The notes beneath the pieces were generated by a model. The model saw nothing but the letters and a program-made list of their open reading frames with translations, ran no database searches and was not told the origin of the DNA. Made by a program: the position numbers and the translations under genes. From Hemerocallis citrina (taxonomy: Eukaryota > Streptophyta > Magnoliopsida > Asparagales > Asphodelaceae), in NCBI GenBank assembly GCA_017893485.1, contig CM030366.1, positions 202,115,173 through 202,179,172 on the forward strand: a stretch of 64,000 nucleotides of DNA. The letters run 5' to 3'. Shown here in pieces: positions 23,561 to 34,781 of this stretch. Positions within the stretch are counted from its first letter, which is position 1; every line of letters starts with the position of its first letter.

Positions 23561-24477
23561 TGTTAGAACTTGAATTCCGTAAAATAGAATATTTCTAATA
23601 ATCTTTGTGAAGAAGTACAATTACAGGAATAAAAAGCAAACCAGACAATTCGATACAGATTCGAGATGAAAATCTCTGTCCTTAAAGCAAAATTTTCCCC
23701 ATAGTGTGACGGTTATTGACGAACTACCGCCCAGGATACAATTGTATTACCTTCTCTGAAGAGCAACACCCTAGCTTCAGAGACACTAGCGAACCAGTAG
23801 TTGTGTTGCACTCTCAGACTAAGACTCAGTGGAAGAAGAATAAGAAGGAGATTGTAAAATTCAAAAATTGTGTAAAATGAAAGACAAAAGTGTCTGGACT
23901 TATAGAAGATCAGAGGCATAACAGATTGATCCATTACTCTGTAACAGCAAAGTAATGGTACAAAAGCGTAACTGATGGATCCATTATTCTGCTGTTACAG
24001 AGTTATGGCATCAGTTACAGAATTTGAAAAGCCTCAGGAAAAATTCGAAGCGAGGCAAAAAATAATTTAGGCTGGCCAGAACTAATCAAACCAAACCGAG
24101 CCGAGCCGAGCCGAAGCCAAAGCCGAGCGCGCGCTTGTGTGTTTGTAACTTTGACTAAGTTCTCTCTCCACTACACGTTAGTGGTAATCCCAAGGCTACG
24201 CCCTTTAGTCCATTTCTTTAGCTTATATACTAAAAAAATCTTTCTCAACTTTCGATGTGGGATTATCCATTTTCTCCAAATTTCTAAGTTAGTACATTTC
24301 GAGTACCCAACTTTGGACTAACATTTCTCATTCATACGGAATCCATTTTTGGCAAACAAGTACATTAAGAAATAGTACTCGACGAGAGGAACACAATTTC
24401 AATCACTTTCCGGTGCCGCCGGTGGCCGGAGCCCATCGGAACCAGGCCCGAAAAATATGCCAAAAATATTTCCAACA
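23561..24477 (-). repeat. 5' LTR of copia B
   Basis: 917 bp. Compared with the 3' LTR it has about 70 extra bases near 24000-24070 and scattered substitutions. The internal region begins directly with ATCTTAAAG on the minus strand; no good tRNA-Met primer-binding site is visible there. Confidence 0.9.
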
Positions 24478-25935
24478 ATGGTAAGCCTTAGGTATTGTGT
24501 CTAGGAACTACCTGTCCGCTATTTCGATAGAAATGGTGGGAACTACTTGCCTGGGCACAATCTTAAGGTAGGATGAGTAAAAGAAACGATGAAAAGAAGT
24601 AGAGATGCAGTGCGAAAGATGAATGATGATGGATACGGGAACAAAAGTGCTATTAGAAACAGTATGAGATTTGACACTGTGGATGATAAAAATTATAAAA
24701 TGGAAATAGGATAAGATGGGATTGAGATAACGGTTAAGTGTATGATTAAATATATAGTGACGTATATATGAGCTATGTGATAATAAGGAAATGGCAAAAT
24801 TATGAATAAGTATGAGCTGGTTTGCCTTGGGCTTCAGGTGGAGGAACTACCGCCCCCATTTCGGTGGAAATGAGGGGAACTAATTGCCGAGACACGAACC
24901 CAAGAGAGTCGAGTGGGATGAGTTTATCAGGCAATATCAGTGATATGATGATAATGGCAGTGTTTAAGATTCATATAAGGCAAATAGAAATGATAATGAG
25001 AATGGTAATAGAGATGGTAAAGGAAATGTCAGTGGAAGTTTATTACAGTGATGAGTTAATATGTGGGATTAGTGACAAAGTATGGGAATGTTGATGAGAA
25101 GTATGTGTTTAGTATGTGGATGGTAATAAATGGTTAAGTATACGGCAACGGATCGGTACATGAATATATTCATCTCTTTATCACTATCATGTTTTATTTA
25201 TGTTTATGTTTATCATGTTAAAATTATGTTGCTAATATTATTGAAATTGTTTTTATACATGATGATTATACTCACACCAGTTTGGCTGACCCCTGTAGTT
25301 TTGGGGGTTAGGGATTATCTCTGACTTCCATGTTTTGCAGGTAGGTTTCACTAGCAAGGGAGTAGGGAGCATTTAAGGAAAGATTTATTGATTTTGTATT
25401 TGAAACTTTATGTTCAGACAAATATGCATATGTATATAATGTATAAGGAAAGGTTAGAGAATGTGTATAAAGGTGAATAATTTATTATATTTGATTTTAG
25501 TATGTTGACAGGTGATGGATTCGTATATGGATTAGAAGTCTTCGAACAGGTATGATTTTCTTTAAGGAAGTTAGAAGATTTATGGTTTTAATTTGATAAT
25601 TTGTGATTGGATGATGATAATACCCCCCAGAGCATATACATATGAACTCTGTGATGTGTTTGATGAATTAGCCTGGGAAGGTTTTTGATATATTATAGGT
25701 ATTGAGATTTAATGAATTGTTTACAAATTTTCGTAAGCCGAAAGGCGTTACGGGTAGAAAATTACAGGGGAGATTCTGCCAAACTTTTTACTAAATTCTT
25801 AACTTTTTATTTGGGAATAATGTAAGAGTTTTGGAAGTGCAGGGAAGTAAAGGATAGCATAGAAATGGTAAACAGAGTCTTCTAGGAGTTATAAGTAAAT
25901 AGAAGAAAGAAAGGAAAAAAAAACGGGGTGTGACA

Positions 25936-26680
25936 ATTTACTAGCGCCTAAGCAGTCGGCTAAATTCCTAGATTTGGATGAATACTGGTATAATACATCA
26001 CTGCACTCATCAACTGGGTTTACTCCCTTTGAGATAGTATACGGAAGAAAACCTCTTGCTGTACCTGATTAAATCCCAGGAAGTACACTTAATCAAGCAG
26101 TGGAAGAAGAGCTCAGTGACAGAAAGCAAGTGGTGAGTAAGGTGAGTAAGCTGAAGCAAAACTTGATGCAAGCAAAATTAAGAATGAAACAAAAGGCAGA
26201 TAAGCACAGAGCAGAGAAGAAGTTTAATGAAGAGGATTAGGTATATGTGAAACTCCAAGCTTATAGGCAGCAATAAGTGGTTCCAAGGCAGTCCATGAAC
26301 AAACTAATAGATATTGTGGGCCATATGAGGTAGAGAAGAGAATTGGGGAAGTGGCCTATAAGCTTCGCTTACCAGTAGAGGCCAAGATACACCCAGTATT
26401 CCATGTCTCACTACTGAAGAAGTGTTTTGGGGATCATACAACAGTAGTTCCTTCAGTGTTGCCTACAGTAGCAGTCGATGGTAGCCCCTCTTTTCAACCA
26501 GCAGCAGTGTTGAACAAGCGCACAGTGAAGCAAGGAAAGGAACAGTGTGATCAAGTCTTAATTCATTGGGAGGGATGGCCAGATGCGAAAGACAGTTGGG
26601 AAGACACAACAACAATATCGGCAGCCTTTCCTCATTTACAACTGAACCTTGGGGACAAAGTTCGCTTTAAAGGGGGAGGT
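25936..26680 (+). pseudogene. Gypsy pol, second part: integrase C-terminus and chromodomain
   Basis: Continuation of the pol frame after the 12-kb insertion. TSLHSSTGFTPFEIVYGR is the end of the integrase core; a basic coiled stretch follows (QAKLRMKQKADKHRAEKK). KLRLPVEAKIHPVFHVSLLKK is the GPY/F region. The chromodomain is QVLIHWEGWPDAKDSWEDT (about 26540-26600), with the aromatic residues expected for binding methylated histone tails. Stops interrupt it near 26070, 26240 and 26310. The chromodomain would target integration to heterochromatin in an active element. The frame ends just before the polypurine tract and 3' LTR. Confidence 0.85.
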
Positions 26681-26682
26681 AG
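26670..26682 (+). other. Gypsy polypurine tract
   Basis: AAGGGGGAGGTAG directly before the 3' LTR start TGATACGC; the expected priming site for plus-strand DNA. Confidence 0.75.
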
Positions 26683-27069
26683 TGATACGCTCATTGCCAC
26701 TACAAGAGAGAAGAGGAGAAGTGAGCGCAGGAAAGTTTGGCCTGGATATTTGGAAGATTACATATGCACATAGTGTGCACGTGCAAATTCAATCGGCGGT
26801 TTTGGCGGGAAGAAAGCAACACACGTGGATGGCTGTGATTGACTACCTAGTTACTATAAATAAGAGAAGAGTGAGGAAGAGAGGGATCCGATGTAACAAA
26901 CTATTTTGTCCTTACTCTATCTTCTTCTTCAACCTCTGCTTACCCTAATTTCTTCTACAAATCCCTTATATCTCCTTGTGTGATACTGTAATTGCAAGTG
27001 ATTGTCCGATTTTTACTAGATTGATTGCCAGTTGAGCAATAACAAAATATACAGCGAATCAGCGTATCA
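26683..27069 (+). repeat. 3' LTR of the gypsy element
   Basis: 387 bp, TGATACGC to GCGTATCA, followed by the CATGC target copy. A TATA box (CTATAAATAAG) lies near 26856. It closely matches the split 5' LTR (7371-7455, 11105-11196). Confidence 0.9.
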
Positions 27070-27074
27070 CATGC

Positions 27075-28590
27075 CTTATCACTCGAGCTATATTTACTTG
27101 CACTTCTTTCGTGATTTATCACTCAAAAGTATTTTCAGTCACAGTTCTCTCGTGTCTTATTACTGATCACTATTTGCACCAAAAATCAACTAAAAAAAGT
27201 TTTTTAAAATGTAACATTAACGAATACTAGCTTTTAACAAGAATTGTGGTTAATTGGGCTACTATTATGACCCTATTAAGCATGTATGCTACTATAACTT
27301 GTAAATTATGCAACTTCTGAGTTTTTACTTTGTTGGAACCTTTGGTATTGAACTTTGGACTTCTTCTAATTTATTTTCCTCATATTTGTGATTTTTATAT
27401 TATCAAAGCATTATCATGTGGATAAGATTAGGTTGAAATAATTTTTCTGATATGAAAATAACGTTTGGTCTTGAGATGGAGAAATATGAAATATTGATTG
27501 AATTTGATAGTAAATCTGAACTGAATACTTCAGCAAGAGCTTCAATCCACCAAATAATTAATATTTGCAATGTGGTGAAGAAATTGGGGGAAATCAATTT
27601 ATACAGATAGAAGAACTCATTTAAAGTAAATTTTATCTGCATCTGTAAATTGGAATCAAAAGGCACCATTTTTACTGTGCAGTATATGCTTAGAAAGTTT
27701 CCACTTTTACCGTGTAGCATCTCTTGCCTACAAAGATTTTTAAAGATGAAGTGATTGAAAAAATGATAAGATTAGGTTACAATATTGTATCAAATAAGTC
27801 ATACAACTATCGAACTAACTTATTGATGTTATGATTGTCTTGACAATAAACAGAGTAGTTGTAAGTATTATTTCTAATTATGTTAATCAGTGGATGGTGG
27901 GGATTCATTTGTCGAGTTACTTCTGGAGAGAATGAAAATTTGCATATCATGTAAAATTATTTGATTTTGTGCATACCAAATTTCTAATGGTGTATAAAGT
28001 TGATCATTTTGTTATAAAAGTAAAAATCTTATGTACTCCTCAAGGTTTGTCCATGGTTTAGGAATTTTAATCTTATATCTGTAACTATAATGTTTGGTAG
28101 ATGAAGATCTGACAACCACATGAAAGCATCACACAATTTTTTGTCTTGCAAAAATGCAACCTGCATGCAGGCTTGGTCTTCCGGACCTGTATGATGCAGA
28201 AAAAAGTTATTCCCAGTTCTTCATGTTATGTCACCATGCATGCAGTACAGGTTAAATTGGTATTAAATTTTGGTCACTGTGAGTGTATACACACTTTAAA
28301 ATTTGATGAGTTATCTATGTTCATATTTTGGTAGACAGTATGTTTTGTTTTCTATTTTTGTTTGAACTCGAATAATTTTATCTTTTTAAGCTCAAATGTG
28401 GCAAACACCTCCTTATTTTTAGAGTCCTTCTATGATGCAAACTATTAACTACTTTAACAACTTTTAGACAGCCCCGCTAAAAGTGGAGTTAATTTTTAAT
28501 ATATTTTAAGTTAGGGCAAATTTCGGTATTTCTTTTTTAAACAAATCAAAAAATAAGGACCACTACCTTTTAATCTTTTTTTTCTTTGTT
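27075..28590. other. Intergenic DNA without recognisable feature
   Basis: AT-rich with short open frames only, no splice-consistent coding, tRNA or transposon ends seen on either strand. Confidence 0.6.
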
Positions 28591-28872
28591 ATTAAAAAAA
28601 TATCTTCATCCATTTCTATCCAAACTCACTTGGGACAGGTTGCTGTTGGGAGGGCTACTTTATTTATTGGCGTCTAGCTCTATTTGTACCTGTCTATTTG
28701 TACTATGGGTGGCACTTTTGGATTGTCCCACCTTCCTGGACGGTGTTGGAGGTTTATGTGTTATTTTCTGCATTGTAGTTATCTGTACTCTCCCACCGTC
28801 TTCCGGGGATATTTTATTAACTTCTTATTAATGAAACAGGATGGCGTTATTCCACCTTTTACCTTAAAAAAA
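28591..28872 (+). mobile_element. Probable L1-type LINE 3' end
   Basis: The stretch has the composition of a plant L1 tail: T-rich 3' noncoding sequence, TATTTTATTAACTTCTTATT, TTAATGAAACAGG and a terminal run of nine A at 28864-28872. No endonuclease or RT is present, as expected for a 5'-truncated copy. No clear target duplication was found, so the left boundary is approximate. Confidence 0.45.
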
Positions 28873-29290
28873 AATTTGAACTAAGAAACTTGCATTCAAA
28901 CCAATTGTTGGGATTTAAACTCAACAACAAGTAGTACACACATCATATTCTAGTATTCACATGCAAGAATGTTTAACAAGCAATTTTATTGACAAACGTC
29001 AGTATAGGTTATAAAAGAAGTGACTAAATGGATATCAAGACTGATATTCAATTCAACAATTGTTGGGTAAATGTCATGAAGTGATGAAACCCACCAAGTC
29101 TGCTCCGAAAATTAACACCTAATCAATTAACTGACTCTGCAGGACATCATCTTCTCTGTTTTTTTTACAAAATTTCTGATATAGAAAATAACAAAAATAC
29201 CCTCGACTATATTAAAAAATAAAAATAGAAGCATAACTTTTTTTATATATGAAATGACCAAAAGGTCCCTGCACTATATGATGGTAATGA
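28873..29290. other. Intergenic DNA without recognisable feature
   Basis: AT-rich; nothing coding or repetitive identified. Confidence 0.6.
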
Positions 29291-29620
29291 AGTTTTTTTT
29301 TTTGGGGAGGGGGGGTTTGTTCACTTGTTCATAAAAAGATGACTACAGCCATCGCTTCATTAATGATAACTAACGAAACAGTCTGCAATAATACATAGTA
29401 TGCCCGTGGGCCTAAAAACAGCCAAAAGTATCCCAAAACAAGGCTGCCGCCTCACTCGCCTCACGAGGCAATGAACCAAAAGAAAACAGATTACAGCTAC
29501 TCCTTAATCTCCCATATGGTAACTGTCGCTGAACTGTTGCCCTGCCTGATAGTCAGCTACTCCTCGTCCTCCTCCAAACGCAGTCTCTTGTTGGATCCGA
29601 GGTTGCTATTATAATATTCA
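29291..29620 (-). mobile_element. Probable LINE 3' end, minus strand
   Basis: The plus strand starts with a T run (29293-29304). Read on minus, a tail ending TCATTAATGAAGCGATGGC, then TAGTCATCTTTTTATGAAC, is followed by poly-A, as in truncated plant LINEs. The upstream part is more GC-rich. Target duplications were not identified. Confidence 0.4.
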
Positions 29621-29999
29621 TATGTAAATAAAAAATTTTGATTTTTCTATTTTTAATATGGCACTATATTAACCCCACACTTTTTCTAATATGAAATGAT
29701 CAAATACCCCTACGTTATTATTAAAAAGGAAAAAGATGAAAGAGTGGTTTTTTATTTAAAAATATTGTGTAGGGGGTATTTTGGTAATTTCATATATAAA
29801 TTTCCAAAATGAAACAATAGATAATTTTTTAATTTTAAGAGAAAATGTTGGGGGTTTGATGATTTTTACCCTATTTTTTGTTAATGACATATAATGAAAT
29901 AAGAGTTTTAAAAAAAAATTCAAAAAGAGAATAAGAGGAAGAAAATTAATTCGAATGATTTTTACCAGTTGCCTTTTCAATAATTTCGATAGAATATTA
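29621..29999. other. Intergenic DNA without recognisable feature
   Basis: AT-rich with homopolymer runs. The minus-strand open frame here has no recognisable domain. Confidence 0.55.
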
Positions 30000-30286
30000 C
30001 ACTTGAGTTGATACTTTGGTGCAGTGCGCCCGCCAAAAGAATGAACAACTCCTCTGCCTCCCTCCTCTGAGTCCTCTCTCATTTCACTTGTTTCCCCAAA
30101 AAAAAAAATTAACAAAAATAAAATAAAATAAACACCCTGCTACTGCTTGCAATTCCCGAATCCAATCCAACCTTCAACAACGACTCTCCACCCCGACTGT
30201 TGCCAGGAAGTATAGACCTCGCTGCCCGTACCACCGCCAATGGGGTTTAGCGGTGGGAAGGAGAGCAGTGACGACATCTCACGCTA
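30000..30286 (+). other. Leader-like host DNA next to the MULE
   Basis: Pyrimidine-rich sequence that looks like a plant 5' UTR, then an ATG at 30240 opening 15 codons (MGFSGGKESSDDISR) to a stop overlapping the MULE target duplication. It could be the 5' end of a gene disrupted by the transposon, since Mutator elements favour 5' ends. Nothing gene-like resumes after 42871, so this is only a suspicion. Confidence 0.25.
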
Positions 30287-30295
30287 ACAATGCAC

Positions 30296-30755
30296 GAAAC
30301 CCACTTTTGAAAATATTTGGCGCTCTGACTCACTTTCCAAAACAATTAGCGATCTGATCCAATTTTGAACACGTTAGCAATAAACGGTATTGAAAAAAAT
30401 GGCATAGGTTATTTGCAAGCCGTTTTTTCCAGTAACGGCATTTTTTTTATAAAAAAGTGTCATGTCGTTTTTTGGAGTAACGGCATAGGTTATTTTGATT
30501 TTCGACACCTTGTATTCTCCATTTTGAGAAAATGTCAAGTGTGAAACCTTATAACAGATGCCGTTTTTTGAAAGAACGGCATTCTCAATACTGATGTCAT
30601 TCTTTTGAATAACGGCATCGGTTATTTACTTTGTTTGCCTATAAACAGTGGCGCCCCCTCTTCTCACTTCCCCTTTCTCAATCGATCTGCTCTTTCTCTC
30701 GCACTCCCGAAACCCACAAACCCTAGATTCCTAAAACCAAAAATTTCAAGTATTG
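30296..30755 (+). repeat. Left TIR of the MULE
   Basis: Matches the reverse complement of the right end over about 460 bp, e.g. GAAAATATTTGGCGCTCTGA and GGCATAGGTTATTTGCAAGC. It contains about seven copies of an AACGGCAT/ATGCCGTT motif. The left outer end seems to have lost about 17 bp relative to the right one. A TATA box lies at 30640-30646. Confidence 0.9.
30640..30646 (+). promoter_or_regulatory. TATA box of the PMD gene, in the left TIR
   Basis: CCTATAAACAGTGG, mirrored by the same sequence on the minus strand at 37773-37767 for the transposase. A leader follows, then a 5' UTR intron: donor GTAAGT at 30855, acceptor TTCACAG ending at 31463, four bases before the ATG. Confidence 0.65.
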
Positions 30756-31467
30756 GAATGCTCTTCCCAAAACAAAACAATTAAATACACATACATAAAC
30801 CCTAATTGTGATTCCCTCATTTCCTTTACAACTCTTCCGAAATCCAAAATTGTGGTAAGTATTGTAAATACCTAAATTTATCTGTTCATTTTGATGAATG
30901 AGAGCTATATATATTGGTAGCATAGTACAAGAGATGTAGATTAGATTCATCTAAGTAGTAAATATGTGAAATGTAATTAAGGATTGTTGTTGATGATGTG
31001 TGAAATGTTCTTTTTGATGAATGAGAGCTATGTTGGTAGTATAGTATAATAGATGTAGATTAGATTCATTTAGTATTAGATATGTGAAATGAGATTCATC
31101 TATGTGAGATGTGGATAAGCTATACTGGTATCTAAGGATTGTCATCGATGATGTAGCCTAAAAATGGCAATGTTGTATATTAGACATTGATCGATAAATG
31201 GTCATACATTAGAATTGCTATATTTCTAATCATTATATTCATAGTTCGGTATGTATGAATGGATATTGATATGAGATTTGTTTATATACATAGATATGTA
31301 GTGTGTGAAGATGTTGTGGTGGTGATTGTTATGAGTAGTAATTCGATACGAGTATTGAGAAGTTGTTGTTATCTTCAAACATCGATTATTAATTTGATTA
31401 TCTCCATACATGTATTATCGTTTATTAATATTGTTCTTGACACATTATTTTTTATGTTCACAGATAA

Positions 31468-33569
31468 ATGGATCCTACACAACCATCTTCTTCTCATGCT
31501 GTGAGTGCTTCATCTTCATCTTTGCACGCACTACAAGGACATCTGGGTCCTTTAGACCCGTCCGTATTCTATTTACAAGAAGATCATAGATCGCAGGCGG
31601 TGTGGAATGGAGATGTCAAGAAAATGAATTTCCAAATGCACACCATATTGCCAACGCACCCTCGAATACAAAATTATTTGGTAAATTGCGGGTTCTATGG
31701 AATGTCCATGTTGGCCAAAGTGAAATGCGAACATTCATTACTTACCGCTCTTGTGAAGCGATGGAGGCCGAAGACACACACGTTCCACCTTCCCGTTGGT
31801 GAGATGACGGTCACGCTACAAGATGTAGCCGTCATATCGGGTCTTCCAATCGATGGGGTGGCGGTCACCGGAAACCTGCTTTTTAATAAAGTGATGTTGG
31901 TTAGAGATTATCATGGGAAGCAGGTTGACGAGGATGATAGAGGTGTATTCGTTTGGGAATCAATCCGACGTTCATGGCTCTTTACAGAGTTCAATAATAG
32001 TTTGGTAGACGAACCGACCGACTTCGATCTTCAATGTTACACACGAGCATATCTTTTGTCGATGATCGGAGATATTCTCTTTCCTAATTCTTCCGATGAT
32101 GTAGTCCATTTAATGTACCTTCCCTTGATTGCCGACATACATAGAAACGGACGATATAGTTGGGGAAGTGCGACTTTGGCCTCTCTTTACCGTGCCCTGT
32201 GCAATTGTTCGATGGGGTCGATCCAAATGACGGGGCCGATGGGGTTATTGCAAATTTGGTGTTGGGAATGAATACAGCTCGACAGGCCGCGAGTAACTGT
32301 TCTTTCAAATGATTGGAGTGTGCTTCATGAGAATCCAGTGTTTTGGGCTCCTTTAGGTGTGTATTGGATGAGTAAACTCACATGGAGAGATAACCCACGT
32401 GGTGTGTTGATGTATTATAGGGATGAACTCGACCAGCTTAGGAAAGAGTACGTCAATTGGACACCATACACGGACGAAAGGCTACAACGTCTACCTCCAC
32501 TATGCACGACCAATAATCAACTTTGGTTGACATGAGCTCCGCTTATAAATTTCTCAGTCATGGATTTCTATTACGCTGACTGAGTCCTCCGCCAATTCAA
32601 TGCACAACAGCTCATCCCAGAAAAGACAATATACGACCGAAGACTTCACAATATTACCAGTCAAGGTCGATTACCAAATATGGATTAGGCCGATCACCAC
32701 CGCTCTCATGTAGCATGTTGGAATGAGAGGAAGTACGATTTGGTGGTAGAAGGGATTGTGCCGTACGACGGGTCGTTGCAAACAGCCTACATGGCGTGGT
32801 ACTGTCGTATTACACGGTTGTATATTGTCCCAAGAATGGATATCCCCGCGGGTATCCAAATGCCGATACGTAGGCACCAAGTAGAACAACCACCGACACA
32901 TTCCACGTCGCAACCTATGTATCAACCCAAAGCGTCCACGTACCGACTAATGGTAAAATTTTGTTATTGTTAACAAATATGATTTTTTTTTTACACATTT
33001 TGCTTTTATTTGTTTAAAAAGGTTTGGTATACTAATAATTTATTTCGTTGGTATTGTAGATTGGCAACACATGGGATATTGCAAGGAAATGTGCTCGTGT
33101 GTTGAAGAGCAACGCTTCGAAGGCTTGCAAGGAGTTAGCGAGAGAAATCCTCCATCCATGTCGTACCTCACTTGAAAAGGTTGGTGACGATCCGCGCTTC
33201 GCTGCTCTTTTACCCTCATCCGAACTTCCCACTCAACCGCCCCGAGTAAGTGTTACCCGAGCTCAACCTCCACCACCACGAACAAGACAAGTTGAACCTC
33301 CTGCTGCACCACCACAAAGACAAGCTCAATCTCCACCTAGGTCATCTACACATTCGGGAGCTTCTCCTTCACAATTGCCACGACGGAATAAGAGTGTTCG
33401 TTTTCCTTCTTCAAGAAGTCAATTAGCATCAAGAGAGATTGAAGAAGTACAAGCGGGGCATGAAGAAGATGTTGGGCCCAGTGTACCTGCGACACAAGAA
33501 ATTGCCGAACGTAGGAGGAAAGTCCCAGTTCGGAAAAGAAGGGAGCCGCAACACTATACGCCTAGTTAG
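31468..33569 (+). pseudogene. Plant mobile domain (PMD, MAIN/MAIL1-like) protein gene
   Basis: Two coding exons: 31468-32952 and 33060-33569, joined by a GT-AG intron that keeps the frame. The first encodes a PMD (aminotransferase-like, PF10536-type): LVNCGFYGMSMLAKVKC at about residues 71-87, HLPVGEMTVTLQDVAVISGL at 107-126, then FWAPLGVYWMSKLTW and VEGIVPYDGSLQTAYMAWYC blocks. The second encodes a Pro-rich, basic tail ending RKVPVRKRREP, possibly a nuclear localisation signal. Four in-frame stops break exon 1: TGA at 32269, 32533 and 32581 and TAG at 32686. Each is explained by one C-to-T or G-to-A change. Host MAIN/MAIL1 proteins act in nuclear gene silencing; the role of transposon copies is unknown. 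Confidence 0.9.
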
Positions 33570-33749
33570 TGTTGAATGTTTAAATTTATAATTTTCTAAG
33601 CTTTGAATGGCCCAATCACATCACATACATTTTAAATGTATAATTTTATTATATTTTGATATGTTATGAAGTACTAGATATTTTGTAATTTTTTGTGCTT
33701 TTATTTTTTGAAGCAAACTCGAAAGAAATGATGCAATTCGAGTGATGTA

Positions 33750-33754
<5 letters not shown>

Positions 33755-33815
<61 letters not shown>
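33755..33815. repeat. (TA)n microsatellite
   Basis: About 30 TA units 190 bp downstream of the PMD stop codon. Confidence 0.95.
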
Positions 33816-33818
<3 letters not shown>

Positions 33819-33904
33819 CATGGGGTCGTAATTGCATATGTTGTTCATTGTAAAATTGAAGTCTGAAAACATTCGAGTTATGAAGTACTGCATATGATTT
33901 AGTT

Positions 33905-34545
33905 GTAATTTATAAGTAACAGATGTCGTTATTGCAAATAATGACATCTGTTACCTATAACGTTATTTGCAACGACGGCATCGGTACAAAACATGTACAA
34001 GTTGGTCTGTATTATAATCTCACTTGATGTCGTTTTCCAGAACAATGGCACTAACGAAAATGATGCCGTTATTACGAAAAACAGCATCGGTTGAGTCTTT
34101 TATTTCGAGAGAAATGAAGCTCTGCCAATACCATCTAACTTTACAGTCGTTTCTCTGAATAACAGCATCTCTTAAGAATGTCGTTATTCAGAATAACGGA
34201 GATGCCGTTATTCGGAAAAACGGCACTAGTTGAATCTTTTGGTTCGAGGAAAATGAATCTCTGCCAAACCATCTAACTTCACATTCGTTTATTTGAATAA
34301 CGGCATCTCTTAAGGATGTCGTTATTTGGAATAACGACATCTCTTAAGGATGCCGTTATTCTGAAAAACGGCACCAGTTGAGTTTTTTATTTCGAGGGAA
34401 ATGAAACTCTGCCAAACCATCTAACTTCACAGTCGTTTCTGTGGATAACGGCATCTCTTAAGGATGTCGTTATTCTGAAAAAAGACATCTCTTCAGTAAT
34501 TAGTTGTGCATGTTTTGTGTATGTTTTGAAAAACGTCATCTCTTA
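33905..34545. repeat. Hairpin-forming repeat array between the two MULE genes
   Basis: About three tandem copies (starting near 34092, 34230 and 34376) of a 138-146-bp unit. Within and around them are several short hairpins of the form AACGGCATC-TCTTAAG-GATGYCGTT. The stem is the same AACGGCAT motif that fills both TIRs. It lies between the convergent 3' ends, so it may also serve as a transcription end region; that is inference. Confidence 0.8.
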
Positions 34546-34781
34546 CATATCATTTGTACCCAATGTCCCTGCATGGCTATTCATCAAATGCACAACAATT
34601 CAAAACATGCACAGTCATTCCACAAAAAATTGAACATCACAAACATATATCTCAGATTCAACTGATTACATTAACATATATTATATCAAATGTTCATAAA
34701 ATTCAACAACGTCTAAACATGTGGTAACTATACGGATAGATTTTACACATGTTGTCCATTTGGGAAACCACTTCAAATATC

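Larger units (their letters stand above)
20012..24477 (-). mobile_element. Ty1/copia element B, complete with LTRs but lacking RT
   Basis: LTRs are 20012-20858 and 23561-24477; the flanks are perfect ATGGT duplications (20007-20011 and 24478-24482). On the minus strand the LTR runs TGTTGGAAATATTTTTGGC to CAAGTTCTAACA. The outer end of the left LTR has changed from TG to CA (plus strand). The polypurine tract (GTGGGGGAC on minus) abuts the left LTR at 20859. Internal coding is only 2.7 kb: gag, protease and part of integrase are joined directly to the end of RNase H, so the reverse transcriptase has been deleted. It sits inside the family 2 LTR and is one of the youngest layers there. Confidence 0.9.
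13917..25935 (+). mobile_element. Solo LTR, family 2, enlarged to 12 kb by nested insertions
   Basis: Begins TGCAACACTCC (a mutated TGTAACAC) and ends GGGGTGTGACA. It is flanked by perfect 5-bp duplications ATTTA at 13912-13916 and 25936-25940 inside the gypsy integrase. Blocks along its length match the solo LTR 37938-42656 in the same order: polypyrimidine near 14150, the GTTCGATGAAATGCCC block near 15280, CACTGGTCGACAAA near 17320, GGAACTACCTG blocks near 24500, GGGGGTTAGGG near 25300 and CCCCAGAGCAT near 25630. Subtracting nested elements leaves about 5.1 kb, close to the 4.7 kb of the sister copy. No gag or pol of its own is seen. Confidence 0.85.
7371..27069 (+). mobile_element. Ty3/gypsy chromovirus with nested insertions
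   Basis: Its LTRs begin TGATACGC and end GCGTATCA. The 3' LTR is 26683-27069 and the 5' LTR begins at 7371. The flanks are CATGT (7366-7370) and CATGC (27070-27074), a 5-bp duplication with one mismatch. The pol region on the plus strand has RT, RNase H, integrase and a C-terminal chromodomain, so this is a chromovirus. The short LTR (387 bp) is compatible with the Reina group, but this is not proven. Gag and protease are missing between 11197 and about 11884. Solo LTRs at 7456-11104 (in the 5' LTR) and 13917-25935 (in the integrase) expand it to 19.7 kb. Confidence 0.88.
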
